Source: an uncultured Bacilli bacterium
GTDB lineage: Bacteria > Bacillota_I > Bacilli_A > RF39 > UBA660
Direction of reading: 5' to 3'
Assembly (NCBI GenBank): GCA_947625625.1
Contig: CANQPC010000010.1
Location: forward strand, 1 to 41,203
Length of the DNA stretch: 41,203 bases
Below, piece by piece: positions 9,541 to 16,812 of this stretch. Numbering within the stretch: the stretch's first letter is position 1; each line of letters begins with the position of its first letter. A program made the position numbers and the translations under genes. A model generated the notes under the pieces. The model saw only the letters and a list, made by a program, of their open reading frames with translations. It had not been told where the DNA came from and ran no database searches.

Positions 9541-9607
9541 AAAAGTTTAAGTTATGAATCTTAGTGAGAATAACATCATGAAATTTTAGCAAATATTCAA
9601 AAAATAC

Positions 9608-9636
9608 TTGCAACAAGTAATAATTTTTGCTATACT
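9608..9636 (+). promoter_or_regulatory. Strong sigma-A promoter for the leader ORF/surface protein unit
   Basis: TTGCAA (9608-9613), a 17-base spacer, then TATACT (9631-9636), with TGC as extended -10. It starts a separate transcript between the VirB8-like gene and the surface protein gene. Confidence 0.8.
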
Positions 9637-9672
9637 TAATATGAAAATAGATAGAAGGAAGGTGACTCTCTC

Positions 9673-9765
9673 ATGAATAAAAGAAGTATTAACTATAAGT
9701 TAACATGGGGGGGGGCAATTCTTAGTAAAAAAACAATTCAAAGTAAAAATAAGATTATGAAATAA
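9673..9765 (+). CDS. 30-residue leader peptide or mini-gene containing a run of nine Gs
   Basis: ATG 9673 follows AGGAAGGTG at a good distance, 36 bases downstream of a strong promoter. The reading frame begins MNKRSINYKLTWGG, crosses the G run and ends at TAA 9763-9765, inside the 5' arm of a terminator hairpin. With nine Gs it encodes 30 residues. With eight it would end at a TGA (9758-9760) also in the hairpin arm. With ten it would stop early at TAG 9723-9725. The sequence resembles no family I know. Promoter, ribosome site and terminator argue that it is expressed. It may act as a regulatory leader peptide instead of a functional protein. Confidence 0.55.
   Translation: MNKRSINYKLTWGGAILSKKTIQSKNKIMK
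9707..9715 (+). repeat. Homopolymeric G9 tract (candidate slippage site)
   Basis: Nine consecutive Gs in an AT-rich background; the next longest run I noticed is five. It lies inside the 30-codon ORF. Such tracts are classic sites of replication slippage. Confidence 0.92.
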
Positions 9766-9803
9766 GTTATATTAGTTATAACTATTTTTTCATAATTTTT
9801 TTT
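9754..9803 (+). terminator. Intrinsic terminator between leader ORF and surface-protein gene
   Basis: ATTATGAA (9754-9761) pairs with TTCATAAT (9789-9796), and AGTTATA (9765-9771) pairs with TATAACT (9777-9783), with an internal bulge and a 5-base loop. Eight Ts follow. No promoter is seen between it and the next gene at 9838, so that gene needs read-through. Confidence 0.72.
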
Positions 9804-9837
9804 ATTTTAATGATAAGAGTTGAAAGAGAGGTATAAG

Positions 9838-11739
9838 ATGAAAAAGTTAATTGAAAAGGTTAAAAGTAATAAGATAAAATCATTTGGAATAATTTTGTCT
9901 TCGTTTTTGGTAGGATTTTTAGTAGTAAATTTATTTACTAATATTACACAAAATACTTATGCAGTACAATATACTTGTAGTAATGGTTGGTATCTAACTG
10001 ATGCTACAAAGGGGAAATGCTGTCCTACTAGTGAATTCCTTCTTTATGACATTAATACATGCCAAGTAATACTATCAAAGACTATAACAGAGCAAAAATG
10101 CAAAGGCTATGGTGGAGTGTGGCTGGCAGGAGCACAAAAGTGTAGTGTACCTTCAAAAAATGCTACAGTTTCCACTGCCACGAAAAAATGCTATCAATGT
10201 GGAAGTACTTACTATTGGGCAACTAGTCCACCTAGTAGTAGCGGATGTGTCTATCTTTCTGGTGTAACACAAAATAATTGTTCAGCCGCAAAACAACAAA
10301 AAAAATGTTATCAGTGTGGAAGCACTTATTATTGGGCAACTAGTCCACCTAGTAGTAGCGGATGTGTCTATCTTTCTGGTGTAACACAAAATAATTGCTC
10401 AGCATCAAAACAGCAAAAATGCTATAGATGCAGCGATCCTTATGGTGGTTGGTATTATACGTGGGCGACTAGTCCACCTAGTAGTAGCGGATGTACATGG
10501 AATAGGAATATAACAAGCCAAAGTGGCTGCCAAGTTAAGCACTTACAAGCATCCTTTATTGCAACCAATAATGGAGCAGTAGTAGCAAATAATGGAACAG
10601 TTCCAAGTACAATTCAGTCTTGTACTGTTGAGCCCGGTAATACAAGTTGTAAAGTAACCGCTCCAAGTGCTAAAAGAGATGGTTATAATTTTGCAGGGTG
10701 GAGTACACAGCAAAACTGTCCTAGTGGCACTGGATTTGCATCGGGAACAATCTCCATAAACTCGAATAAAATTTATTATACATGTTGGAGTACGTCAAAA
10801 GCTACTAAAGAAGATTATAATGATTATCCGACATACGATTCAGGATCATCATCTTCATCTCCATCAGTAACTGCTAATACTAGAAATTTTTACACTATCA
10901 CGTATGATTTAGATGGAGGACATTTCATTGATAATACAACTAGTCGTACAGAAGTTGTAGCGAGCAACAAAAAAATTGGTAATCTAAAAACCAATCCTCT
11001 AAAAGACGGCAAAAAATTTGTTGAATGGCAGGCCGATGGAAAAACATTTGATTTTAGCCAAATGCCAACCAAAAATGTAACTGTAAAAGCAATTTATGAA
11101 GACTTAACCGATGAAGATAAACAGTATTACTGTGAAGACAGTAATTATGTGCTAGATCCATCTAAGAGATTGTGCTATAAAGTAATGGTTCCAGATAATA
11201 AAAAAACATTCAATTATACTACATATACATATGCAGAAAATTCGAGATTTTGCTATGCATATCATTCAGATACAGGAACACCAGGAGGAGTATACTATAA
11301 AACTGGTCAAAATGTTCCTGATGAGGAAAAAGGAAAACAAGGCGAAGAGTATGAAGGCTATAACAAGCAAGAAGCATGGATATCAAAAGATACATGCCAA
11401 ATAGCATCAGAATGTAAAAAGTCATCTAGCGAATCATATAGCGCATGTGAAATAAGGTGGGATGCTATAATATATACAACTACCAATGCTTTAGTAAAAG
11501 AAGAAGAAGATAAATTTGTAGAAGTCCCTGATGATGAACCAGCAGATGATGATGAAAATAAGGAAGATAATGATAGCTCTAATAAAGAAAACAACAATAA
11601 AACTGACAAAGACCTTACATCATCTCCAAAAACAGGAAGTTTTCTAATAATCTTTGCTTGGGTAGTAGGAATAGGTGCTTTAATAGCAGCAGTATATATA
11701 TTGAAAAAAAATTCAAATAAGGTTGAAAAAGACAATTAA
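9838..11739 (+). CDS. Cys-rich repeat surface protein with InlB-like repeat and SPKTG sorting signal
   Basis: 633 residues from ATG 9838 (AGAGG at 9827-9831); a TTG 18 bases upstream is a weaker alternative. A signal segment lies at about residues 12-38. Three CYxC modules start at C118, C157 and C195, two nearly identical (CYQCGSTYYWATSPPSSSGC). Residues ~240-330 and ~352-420 resemble the Listeria-Bacteroides (InlB B) repeat; the second begins ITYDLDGG. A Glu/Asp/Asn-rich stalk follows. The C-terminus has SPKTG (596-600), a hydrophobic helix and a Lys-rich tail, the layout of a sortase sorting signal with S in place of the usual L. It is probably an adhesin or cell-cell contact protein serving the neighbouring secretion machine; function is inferred. 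Confidence 0.75.
   Translation: MKKLIEKVKSNKIKSFGIILSSFLVGFLVVNLFTNITQNTYAVQYTCSNGWYLTDATKGKCCPTSEFLLYDINTCQVILSKTITEQKCKGYGGVWLAGAQKCSVPSKNATVSTATKKCYQCGSTYYWATSPPSSSGCVYLSGVTQNNCSAAKQQKKCYQCGSTYYWATSPPSSSGCVYLSGVTQNNCSASKQQKCYRCSDPYGGWYYTWATSPPSSSGCTWNRNITSQSGCQVKHLQASFIATNNGAVVANNGTVPSTIQSCTVEPGNTSCKVTAPSAKRDGYNFAGWSTQQNCPSGTGFASGTISINSNKIYYTCWSTSKATKEDYNDYPTYDSGSSSSSPSVTANTRNFYTITYDLDGGHFIDNTTSRTEVVASNKKIGNLKTNPLKDGKKFVEWQADGKTFDFSQMPTKNVTVKAIYEDLTDEDKQYYCEDSNYVLDPSKRLCYKVMVPDNKKTFNYTTYTYAENSRFCYAYHSDTGTPGGVYYKTGQNVPDEEKGKQGEEYEGYNKQEAWISKDTCQIASECKKSSSESYSACEIRWDAIIYTTTNALVKEEEDKFVEVPDDEPADDDENKEDNDSSNKENNNKTDKDLTSSPKTGSFLIIFAWVVGIGALIAAVYILKKNSNKVEKDN
10186..10530 (+). repeat. Tandem 117/114-bp repeats encoding four-Cys modules
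   Basis: Units begin at about 10186, 10303 and 10417. The first two are nearly identical at DNA level over most of their length. The third shares a central stretch (TGGGCGACTAGTCCACCTAG) but has a different start and end. Near-identity suggests a recent duplication or gene conversion. Confidence 0.88.
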
Positions 11740-11756
11740 AAAAGAAAAGAGAAAAA

Positions 11757-11828
11757 ATAATTAAAAAGAAGCTTTATATGATGTTTCCTAAACAAATTTT
11801 ACATCGATAATTGCTTCTTTTTAATTAT
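11757..11828 (+). terminator. Long perfect inverted repeat after the surface-protein gene
   Basis: A 16-bp perfect stem (11757-11772 with 11813-11828, core AAAAAGAAGC) encloses 40 bases, which contain a smaller GATGT/ACATC stem. The 3' arm carries five Ts. It probably acts as a terminator, with an unusually long loop. Confidence 0.65.
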
Positions 11829-11859
11829 CAAAACACTCAATTAAACAAAAAAATATATG

Positions 11860-11888
11860 TTTACAATTACTCTTATTAATGCTATAAT
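11860..11888 (+). promoter_or_regulatory. Sigma-A promoter for the coupling protein gene
   Basis: TTTACA (11860-11865), a 17-base spacer and TATAAT (11883-11888), with TGC extended -10. It separates the coupling-protein gene from the upstream unit. Confidence 0.85.
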
Positions 11889-11915
11889 ATTGTTAGTTAT
11901 TCGGAGGAAAAATAT

Positions 11916-14213
11916 ATGAAATTAAAAGTAGAAAAAAAAGATTTAATTATATTTAGTATATTTTGTGTTTTTTTATTATATCTCTGTGCTATTGGAGTAT
12001 TAAATACTTCGAGTATAGTAAGTGAAGGAAAGTTTTATGGCCTTTTACCATTTCGTGCTTTTACTTCAAAATATATAGGAATGACATTACTACTTTTTCT
12101 TGCCGCTATTGTGGGATTGTTTTTTTCCGTAAAATCTTATATTTTTGACCATGAAAAAGGCTTTGGCTTTTCAGTTGGAGCAAAGAAAGAAAAAGGATAT
12201 TCTAGATGGTCTACTGATAGCGAATTCAAAAAAGGGTTAACTGTTGTAAATATCAAAGATGAACAAATTCCCGGAGCTGGAATAGCATTATATAGTAAAA
12301 AAGGAAAAATGTGGGTTGATGATGGCGAAGACCACTACTTAGTTATGGGTGCTACTGGTTCTGGTAAATCAGTAATCGTTGCCAAGCCAATGATAAAGTT
12401 ATTGGCTAAACATAACGAATCGATGATTTTAACCGATCCAAAGGGTGAATTATATGAAGAGACAGCGGAGCTATTAAAGTCTGAAGGCTATAACATTATT
12501 ACTTTAAATTTTAGAGATCCTGGCCGTGGAAATGCTTGGAATCCTATGAGTTTACCTTATAATTTATATAAAGAAGGAAATCAAGATAAAGCCATCGAGC
12601 TCTTAGATGACTTAGCTTTAAATATCTTGTACGAAGAGAAATCTAGTGGTGATCCATTCTGGGAAAAGACAGCGGCCGATTATTTTACCGGATTATCTTT
12701 AGGACTATTCGAAGATGCAACTCCCGAACAAGTAAATTTAAGTAGTATAAACCTTATGAGTAGTCTAGGTGAAGACCGCTTTGGTGGCCCTAATAATAAT
12801 TACATTAAAGAGTATTTTAATGATAAAGATCCATCTAAACCAGCATATATTAATGCTTCTGGTACTGTCTTTACTGCCGATGAAACTAAACAGGGTATTA
12901 TTGCTACTTTCAAACAAAAAATAAAACTATTTTCATCACGTGAAAATTTGTCAGAAATGCTTGCTTATAGCGATTTCGATATGCATGATATTGGAAGAAA
13001 AAAGACAGCCGTTTTCTTAATCGTTCAAGATGAAAAAAAGACTCTCCATCCTCTTGCCACTATCTTTATTAAGCAGTGCTATGAAACTCTTATTGATGTC
13101 GCTCAAGAAAGTGGTGGAAAGCTTCCATTTCGAACTAATTTCATTCTAGATGAGTTCGCCAACATGCCACCACTTAAAGATGTAACAACCATGGTTACCG
13201 CTGCTCGTAGTAGATTAATAAGATTTACTTTTATTATTCAGAACTTCGCTCAGCTAACCAAAGTTTATGGCAAAGAAGATGGCGATACTATTCGTGGTAA
13301 CTGTAATTTACTATATCTAATAAGTAGTGAAATAGCCGCTCTCGAAGAAATAAGTAAAATGTGTGGTGAAGTAAAATCTAAAGAGAAAGATAAAACAGCT
13401 TCGACTCCTCTCGTTACCGTAAGTGATCTTCAAAGATTAAGTAAGTTTGAAATAATTGTTTTGCGTCGAAGATTGTTTCCATATAAAACAAGATTTCAAA
13501 CCGATTTCGAAGTCGATTGGGGAAGAACATATCCCAAAGCTTCTCCCGAACCAAGAGAAAAAAGAGAACTTCAACTATTTAACATCAAAGATTTCGTAAA
13601 AGCCAAAAAAGAAGAAAAAATGCAGCAAATGCTCGGTGGAAATGGTGGCGCACCATCAGGAGGAGCAGGATCATTAAATCCTTTCGGTGGAGTAAGTAGT
13701 CCATTTATGGGAGGCAATCCATTTGCCTCAAGTCAGAGTCCTTTCCCCGGTAATCCATTTGCTGGAGGAATGCCTGGAATGATGGGAGGAAGTTCTAGTC
13801 CTCTATCACCCCCTAGTAGCGGTCCATCATCTGAAACATTCAACATTGATGATTTAGTTAAGAAAATAGATGCCAAAATAGCGGAAATTGAAAAAGAAGA
13901 AGAACAAGCTAGAGAAGAAGCCACTAATAATCCAGCTGGAGCTTTTAACGAATTAATACCAAATAACAAAGTAGAAGTTCCCGCAAATGCCGAAAAGCAA
14001 GTTATTAGCCCTCTAATTCCTGAAGAAAAAAATATCATTAATGAAGTACCAGCAAATAACGTTATTGAAAATAACAGTAATGAAACCCCAGTAAGTAATG
14101 ATATTAAAAACATCAGTAACGAAGTTCAAACAAGTAACAATGTTAACAATAATTTGTATGAAGATAACACTGATGATGATGCTTTCTTTGATGACTTCTT
14201 CTCTGATGAATAA
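11916..14213 (+). CDS. VirD4/TraG-family type IV coupling protein
   Basis: 765 residues behind GGAGG. Two N-terminal membrane segments (about residues 8-28 and 46-70) anchor it. The motor domain has Walker A GATGSGKS at 145-152, the motif TDPKGELYEET just after it, and Walker B FILDEFANMP with D412-E413. These are the VirD4/TraG/TcpA-class motifs of the ATPase that recruits DNA-protein or protein substrates to a type IV channel. The C-terminal ~200 residues are low complexity: Gly/Pro/Met/Phe-rich (GGNPFASSQSPFPGNPFAGG), then a coiled-coil stretch, then Asn/Glu-rich sequence ending in acidic DDDAFFDDFFSDE. That tail may bind substrates. The gene has its own promoter and terminator. Confidence 0.92.
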   Translation: MKLKVEKKDLIIFSIFCVFLLYLCAIGVLNTSSIVSEGKFYGLLPFRAFTSKYIGMTLLLFLAAIVGLFFSVKSYIFDHEKGFGFSVGAKKEKGYSRWSTDSEFKKGLTVVNIKDEQIPGAGIALYSKKGKMWVDDGEDHYLVMGATGSGKSVIVAKPMIKLLAKHNESMILTDPKGELYEETAELLKSEGYNIITLNFRDPGRGNAWNPMSLPYNLYKEGNQDKAIELLDDLALNILYEEKSSGDPFWEKTAADYFTGLSLGLFEDATPEQVNLSSINLMSSLGEDRFGGPNNNYIKEYFNDKDPSKPAYINASGTVFTADETKQGIIATFKQKIKLFSSRENLSEMLAYSDFDMHDIGRKKTAVFLIVQDEKKTLHPLATIFIKQCYETLIDVAQESGGKLPFRTNFILDEFANMPPLKDVTTMVTAARSRLIRFTFIIQNFAQLTKVYGKEDGDTIRGNCNLLYLISSEIAALEEISKMCGEVKSKEKDKTASTPLVTVSDLQRLSKFEIIVLRRRLFPYKTRFQTDFEVDWGRTYPKASPEPREKRELQLFNIKDFVKAKKEEKMQQMLGGNGGAPSGGAGSLNPFGGVSSPFMGGNPFASSQSPFPGNPFAGGMPGMMGGSSSPLSPPSSGPSSETFNIDDLVKKIDAKIAEIEKEEEQAREEATNNPAGAFNELIPNNKVEVPANAEKQVISPLIPEEKNIINEVPANNVIENNSNETPVSNDIKNISNEVQTSNNVNNNLYEDNTDDDAFFDDFFSDE

Positions 14214-14229
14214 ATAAAACAATATTAGT

Positions 14230-14260
14230 CCTTTAAGAAAAAACTTAAAGGCTTTTTTCT
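14230..14260 (+). terminator. Intrinsic terminator of the coupling protein gene
   Basis: CCTTTAAG, a six-A loop, CTTAAAGG, then a run of Ts. It closes the secretion region. Confidence 0.88.
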
Positions 14261-14323
14261 TTATCTATATTTATCAAAAATTAATCTTTTTTGTGTTTAT
14301 TAACTTTTCATCACATTAATATT

Positions 14324-14329
14324 TATAAT
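14324..14329 (+). promoter_or_regulatory. Candidate -10 for the rhodanese-yunB unit
   Basis: TATAAT stands 21 bases before the rhodanese ATG. The -35 region is weak (TTAACT about 18 bases upstream). Confidence 0.45.
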
Positions 14330-14350
14330 ATATTATAGTGAGGTGTAAAT

Positions 14351-14635
14351 ATGAATACAATTAGTTTTGCTAATTTAAAGATGTTAGATAATCCTATCAT
14401 AATCGACATCAGAGATAATTATTCATATAACATTTCTCACATCAAAAATTCTCTAAACATCCCTTATTATAATTTATTAAATAATTATTCTCATTACTTA
14501 AATAAAAATAACACGTATTACTTATACTGTGAAGAAGGTAAACAAAGTTATGAAATAAGTAAAAGACTAAATTCTTTTGGCTATAATACCAAATCTATTG
14601 AAGGAGGTTTACTAGCGGTTAAAATGTATAATTAA
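14351..14635 (+). CDS. Single-domain rhodanese-like sulfurtransferase
   Basis: 94 residues, start preceded by GAGGTG. The rhodanese fold is recognisable from IIIDIRDNYSY near the start, SHIKNSLNIPYY, and the active-site loop CEEGKQS with catalytic C60 before GGLLAV at the end. Single-domain proteins of this type carry sulfane sulfur as a Cys persulfide. Its substrate cannot be told from sequence. It lies upstream of yunB and sufB. Supplying sulfur for Fe-S assembly is a tempting idea, but a terminator (15410-15443) and a separate promoter separate it from sufB. Confidence 0.85.
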   Translation: MNTISFANLKMLDNPIIIDIRDNYSYNISHIKNSLNIPYYNLLNNYSHYLNKNNTYYLYCEEGKQSYEISKRLNSFGYNTKSIEGGLLAVKMYN

Positions 14636-14660
14636 TTAGTCTAATGACATATATTTTAAT

Positions 14661-15410
14661 ATGAGAATGAATCTGAAACGTCAGAAAAAAAAGAAAAAGA
14701 AAATATTGAAGATTGTCATCATGATTGTTATCTTACTAACCATTATGATTATCGTATTTATAAAGCACTATTCCCAAAAATCTTTACCAATTCTTCTTTC
14801 TTATGCCGAGACTGAAACCAAAAAATTAACTATTCTAATTATTAATAAAGCAGTGACAAAGGAAATTAGTAATATTGAAACTGACGAATTATTCAATATT
14901 ATTTATAGTCCCGATGGAGATATTCAAATGGTCGATTTTAATTCCCAAAATACCACTAAAATACTGAGTATGATGACCTCTCTTGTCGAATTAAATTTAA
15001 GAGCCATTGAAGAAGGAAAGATAGATATGCTAGAACTTCCCGATAATAGTCTCGAATCTTATAACATGGATTTACTAGCTAAAGGAATAGTTTTCGAAAT
15101 ACCTCTAGGAGTAGTAACAGATTCAAGTCTTCTTTATAACTTAGGACCTAAAGTTCCCGTTAGATTATCTTTAATCGGTGATGTATCGACGAATTTTAAA
15201 ACTGAAATAGAAGAATACGGTATTAACAGTGCCCTTTTAAAATTAATGATCGATATCGAAGTGACAACTAGAATAATTCTTCCCGTAGTAAGTGATGAAA
15301 TAACAATTGATTGCAGTATTCCCATAGCTATCAAAATCATTCAAGGAAAAATACCAGAATATTATATAAATGGTTTGACAACAAGATCCAATATGATAGA
15401 AGAAAAATAA
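14661..15410 (+). CDS. yunB: Sporulation protein YunB
   Basis: 249 residues. A very basic N-terminus (residues 1-15) precedes a membrane anchor at about 16-34. The rest is extracytoplasmic. The pattern of YunB is clear: EIEEYGINSALLKLMIDIEV, then RIILPVVSDEITIDCSIPIAIKIIQGKIPEYY at the C-terminus (the family has NxxLxEhxhxhxxxxQVhhPF and PhxxxVIQGxhP). In Bacillus subtilis yunB is expressed in the mother cell and needed for normal sporulation; its biochemical role is unknown. No convincing ribosome binding site precedes the ATG, and the gap to the rhodanese gene is only 25 bases, so translation may depend on the upstream gene. Presence suggests a sporulating host or a relict of one. Confidence 0.82.
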   Translation: MRMNLKRQKKKKKKILKIVIMIVILLTIMIIVFIKHYSQKSLPILLSYAETETKKLTILIINKAVTKEISNIETDELFNIIYSPDGDIQMVDFNSQNTTKILSMMTSLVELNLRAIEEGKIDMLELPDNSLESYNMDLLAKGIVFEIPLGVVTDSSLLYNLGPKVPVRLSLIGDVSTNFKTEIEEYGINSALLKLMIDIEVTTRIILPVVSDEITIDCSIPIAIKIIQGKIPEYYINGLTTRSNMIEEK

Positions 15411-15443
15411 CTGTCTATAAGTTTGTCAATAGATAGTTTTTTT
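15410..15443 (+). terminator. Intrinsic terminator after yunB
   Basis: ACTGTCTAT (15410-15418) pairs with ATAGATAGT (15429-15437) with one G:T pair, followed by Ts. The stem starts at the last base of the stop codon. Confidence 0.82.
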
Positions 15444-15444
15444 C

Positions 15445-15473
15445 TTTACTTATATTTTTTTTTCATATATAAT
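15445..15473 (+). promoter_or_regulatory. Sigma-A promoter for sufB-amidase
   Basis: TTTACT (15445-15450), 17-base spacer, TATAAT (15468-15473), directly after the preceding terminator. Confidence 0.75.
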
Positions 15474-15498
15474 AAGGGTATAAAAAAGGTGATAACAC

Positions 15499-16812
15499 AT
15501 GAAGCTAACAAGTGAAGTAGTAAAAAAAATATCCCGTATCAAAAACGAACCAGAATGGATGCTAGATTTTCGTCTAACTGCCCTAGATGCTTTTAATAAA
15601 AGTACCAATCCCCATTTTGGACCTAAACTAGAAATTGACTATGATAGTATCAATTATTACAAAGAAAGAGAGAATAACCTTACCGATAATTGGAATAATA
15701 TATCTTGTGAGGTTCGCAATATTTTTGATGATTTAGGAGTTATATCAGCTGAAAAAAAATATTTAGATGGAATGGGTGCTCAGTATGATAGCGAAGTAAT
15801 CTACCATAATATGAATAAAGAATTAAAAGAGAAGAATGTTATCTTTTTAGATACTGATACTGCTTTACAAAAGTATCCTGATCTTTTCCAAAAGTATTTT
15901 AACACGCTAGTTAAATATAACGAAAATAAATTCACGGCTCTAAATGGTGCCGTTTGGTCTGGTGGAACTTTTATTTATATACCACCTAATACTAAATTAG
16001 ATCGACCTCTTCAAAGCTATTTTCGAATTAATAGCAAAAATATGGGTCAGTTTGAAAGAACTCTAATAATAGTAGATGATAACAGTAGTCTCCATTATAT
16101 CGAAGGATGTACCGCTCCTACCTATACCGAAGATTCCCTTCATGCGGCTGTTGTTGAAATCTTTGTCGGAAAGAATTCCAGTTGTCGCTATACGACAATT
16201 CAAAACTGGTCTTCTGATGTTTACAATTTAGTTACCAAAAGAGCCATTGTCGAAGAAAACGGTTTGATGGAGTGGATTGATGGTAATATCGGATCTAAGA
16301 CTAATATGAAATATCCATGTTGTATTTTAAAAGGCGATTATGCTCGTGGTAGCTGCATAACTATCGCGGCCGCTGGTAAAAATCAAATTCAAGATAGCGG
16401 TGCTAAGATGATTCATCTAGGTAGACACACTAAAAGTAATATCGTATCCAAATCCATAGCCTCTCAAGGTGGAAATGCTACCTATCGAGGTGAAGTAAAA
16501 ATTACCAAAAGTGCCATCGATTCTAGAGCATCAGTAAAATGTGATACTCTAATATTAGATGAAATATCCAAAAGCGATACCATTCCTACCAATATCGTAA
16601 ATAATACCAGTTCCTTTTTAGAACATGAGGCCACTGTATCAAAAATATCTGAAGATAAATTATTTTATCTGATGACTAAAGGAATCAGTAAAGAAAAAGC
16701 TAAAGAGCTAATTATTATGGGCTTTGTCGGAGCTTTCCGCGAAGAATTACCAATGGAATATGCAGTAGAATTAAATAGACTACTCGCATTAAATATAGGA
16801 GAAAACGGATGA
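15499..16812 (+). CDS. sufB: Fe-S cluster assembly scaffold protein SufB
   Basis: 437 residues, slightly shorter than the usual ~465. SufB signatures include WSGGTFIYIPP, the repeat DNSSLHYIEGCTAP, the beta-helix core (MEWIDGNIGSKTNMKYPCCIL), SRASVKCDTLILDE, LEHEATVSKISEDKLFYL and the terminal ELPMEYAVELNRLLAL. SufB with SufC and SufD builds and transfers Fe-S clusters in the cytoplasm. The position I align with E. coli C405 is not Cys, as I recall also for Bacillus SufB. Here it is preceded by Ile where Bacillus has Glu (from memory, unverified). No sufC, sufD, sufS or sufU lies within the window, although these usually flank sufB. The ATGA overlap at 16809-16812 couples it to an amidase gene, an unusual partner. 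Fe-S clients here include the oxidoreductase at 21330-24704. Confidence 0.92.
   Translation: MKLTSEVVKKISRIKNEPEWMLDFRLTALDAFNKSTNPHFGPKLEIDYDSINYYKERENNLTDNWNNISCEVRNIFDDLGVISAEKKYLDGMGAQYDSEVIYHNMNKELKEKNVIFLDTDTALQKYPDLFQKYFNTLVKYNENKFTALNGAVWSGGTFIYIPPNTKLDRPLQSYFRINSKNMGQFERTLIIVDDNSSLHYIEGCTAPTYTEDSLHAAVVEIFVGKNSSCRYTTIQNWSSDVYNLVTKRAIVEENGLMEWIDGNIGSKTNMKYPCCILKGDYARGSCITIAAAGKNQIQDSGAKMIHLGRHTKSNIVSKSIASQGGNATYRGEVKITKSAIDSRASVKCDTLILDEISKSDTIPTNIVNNTSSFLEHEATVSKISEDKLFYLMTKGISKEKAKELIIMGFVGAFREELPMEYAVELNRLLALNIGENG

Noticed and set aside
9707-9715. G9 tract dismissed as a sequencing or assembly artefact
   Set aside because: It cannot be excluded from sequence alone, but it lies inside a unit with its own promoter, ribosome site and terminator, so I kept it as a finding with read-level checks requested.
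11358-11735. 125-codon open frame on the minus strand
   Set aside because: It is fully inside the surface-protein gene, opposite its Glu/Asp-rich stalk; the reverse complement of such codons yields long Ser/Leu frames. No ribosome site or promoter.
13733-14113. 126-codon open frame on the minus strand
   Set aside because: Antisense shadow of the low-complexity tail of the coupling protein, with no ribosome site.
1-14260. Insertion sequence or integrated element boundaries around the secretion genes
   Set aside because: No transposase, integrase, tRNA or matching direct repeats were found on the right side; the left side is outside the window.
14351-14635. Arsenate reductase or Cdc25-like phosphatase
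   Set aside because: The active-site loop CEEGKQS has the six-residue rhodanese size and lacks the longer phosphatase loop.
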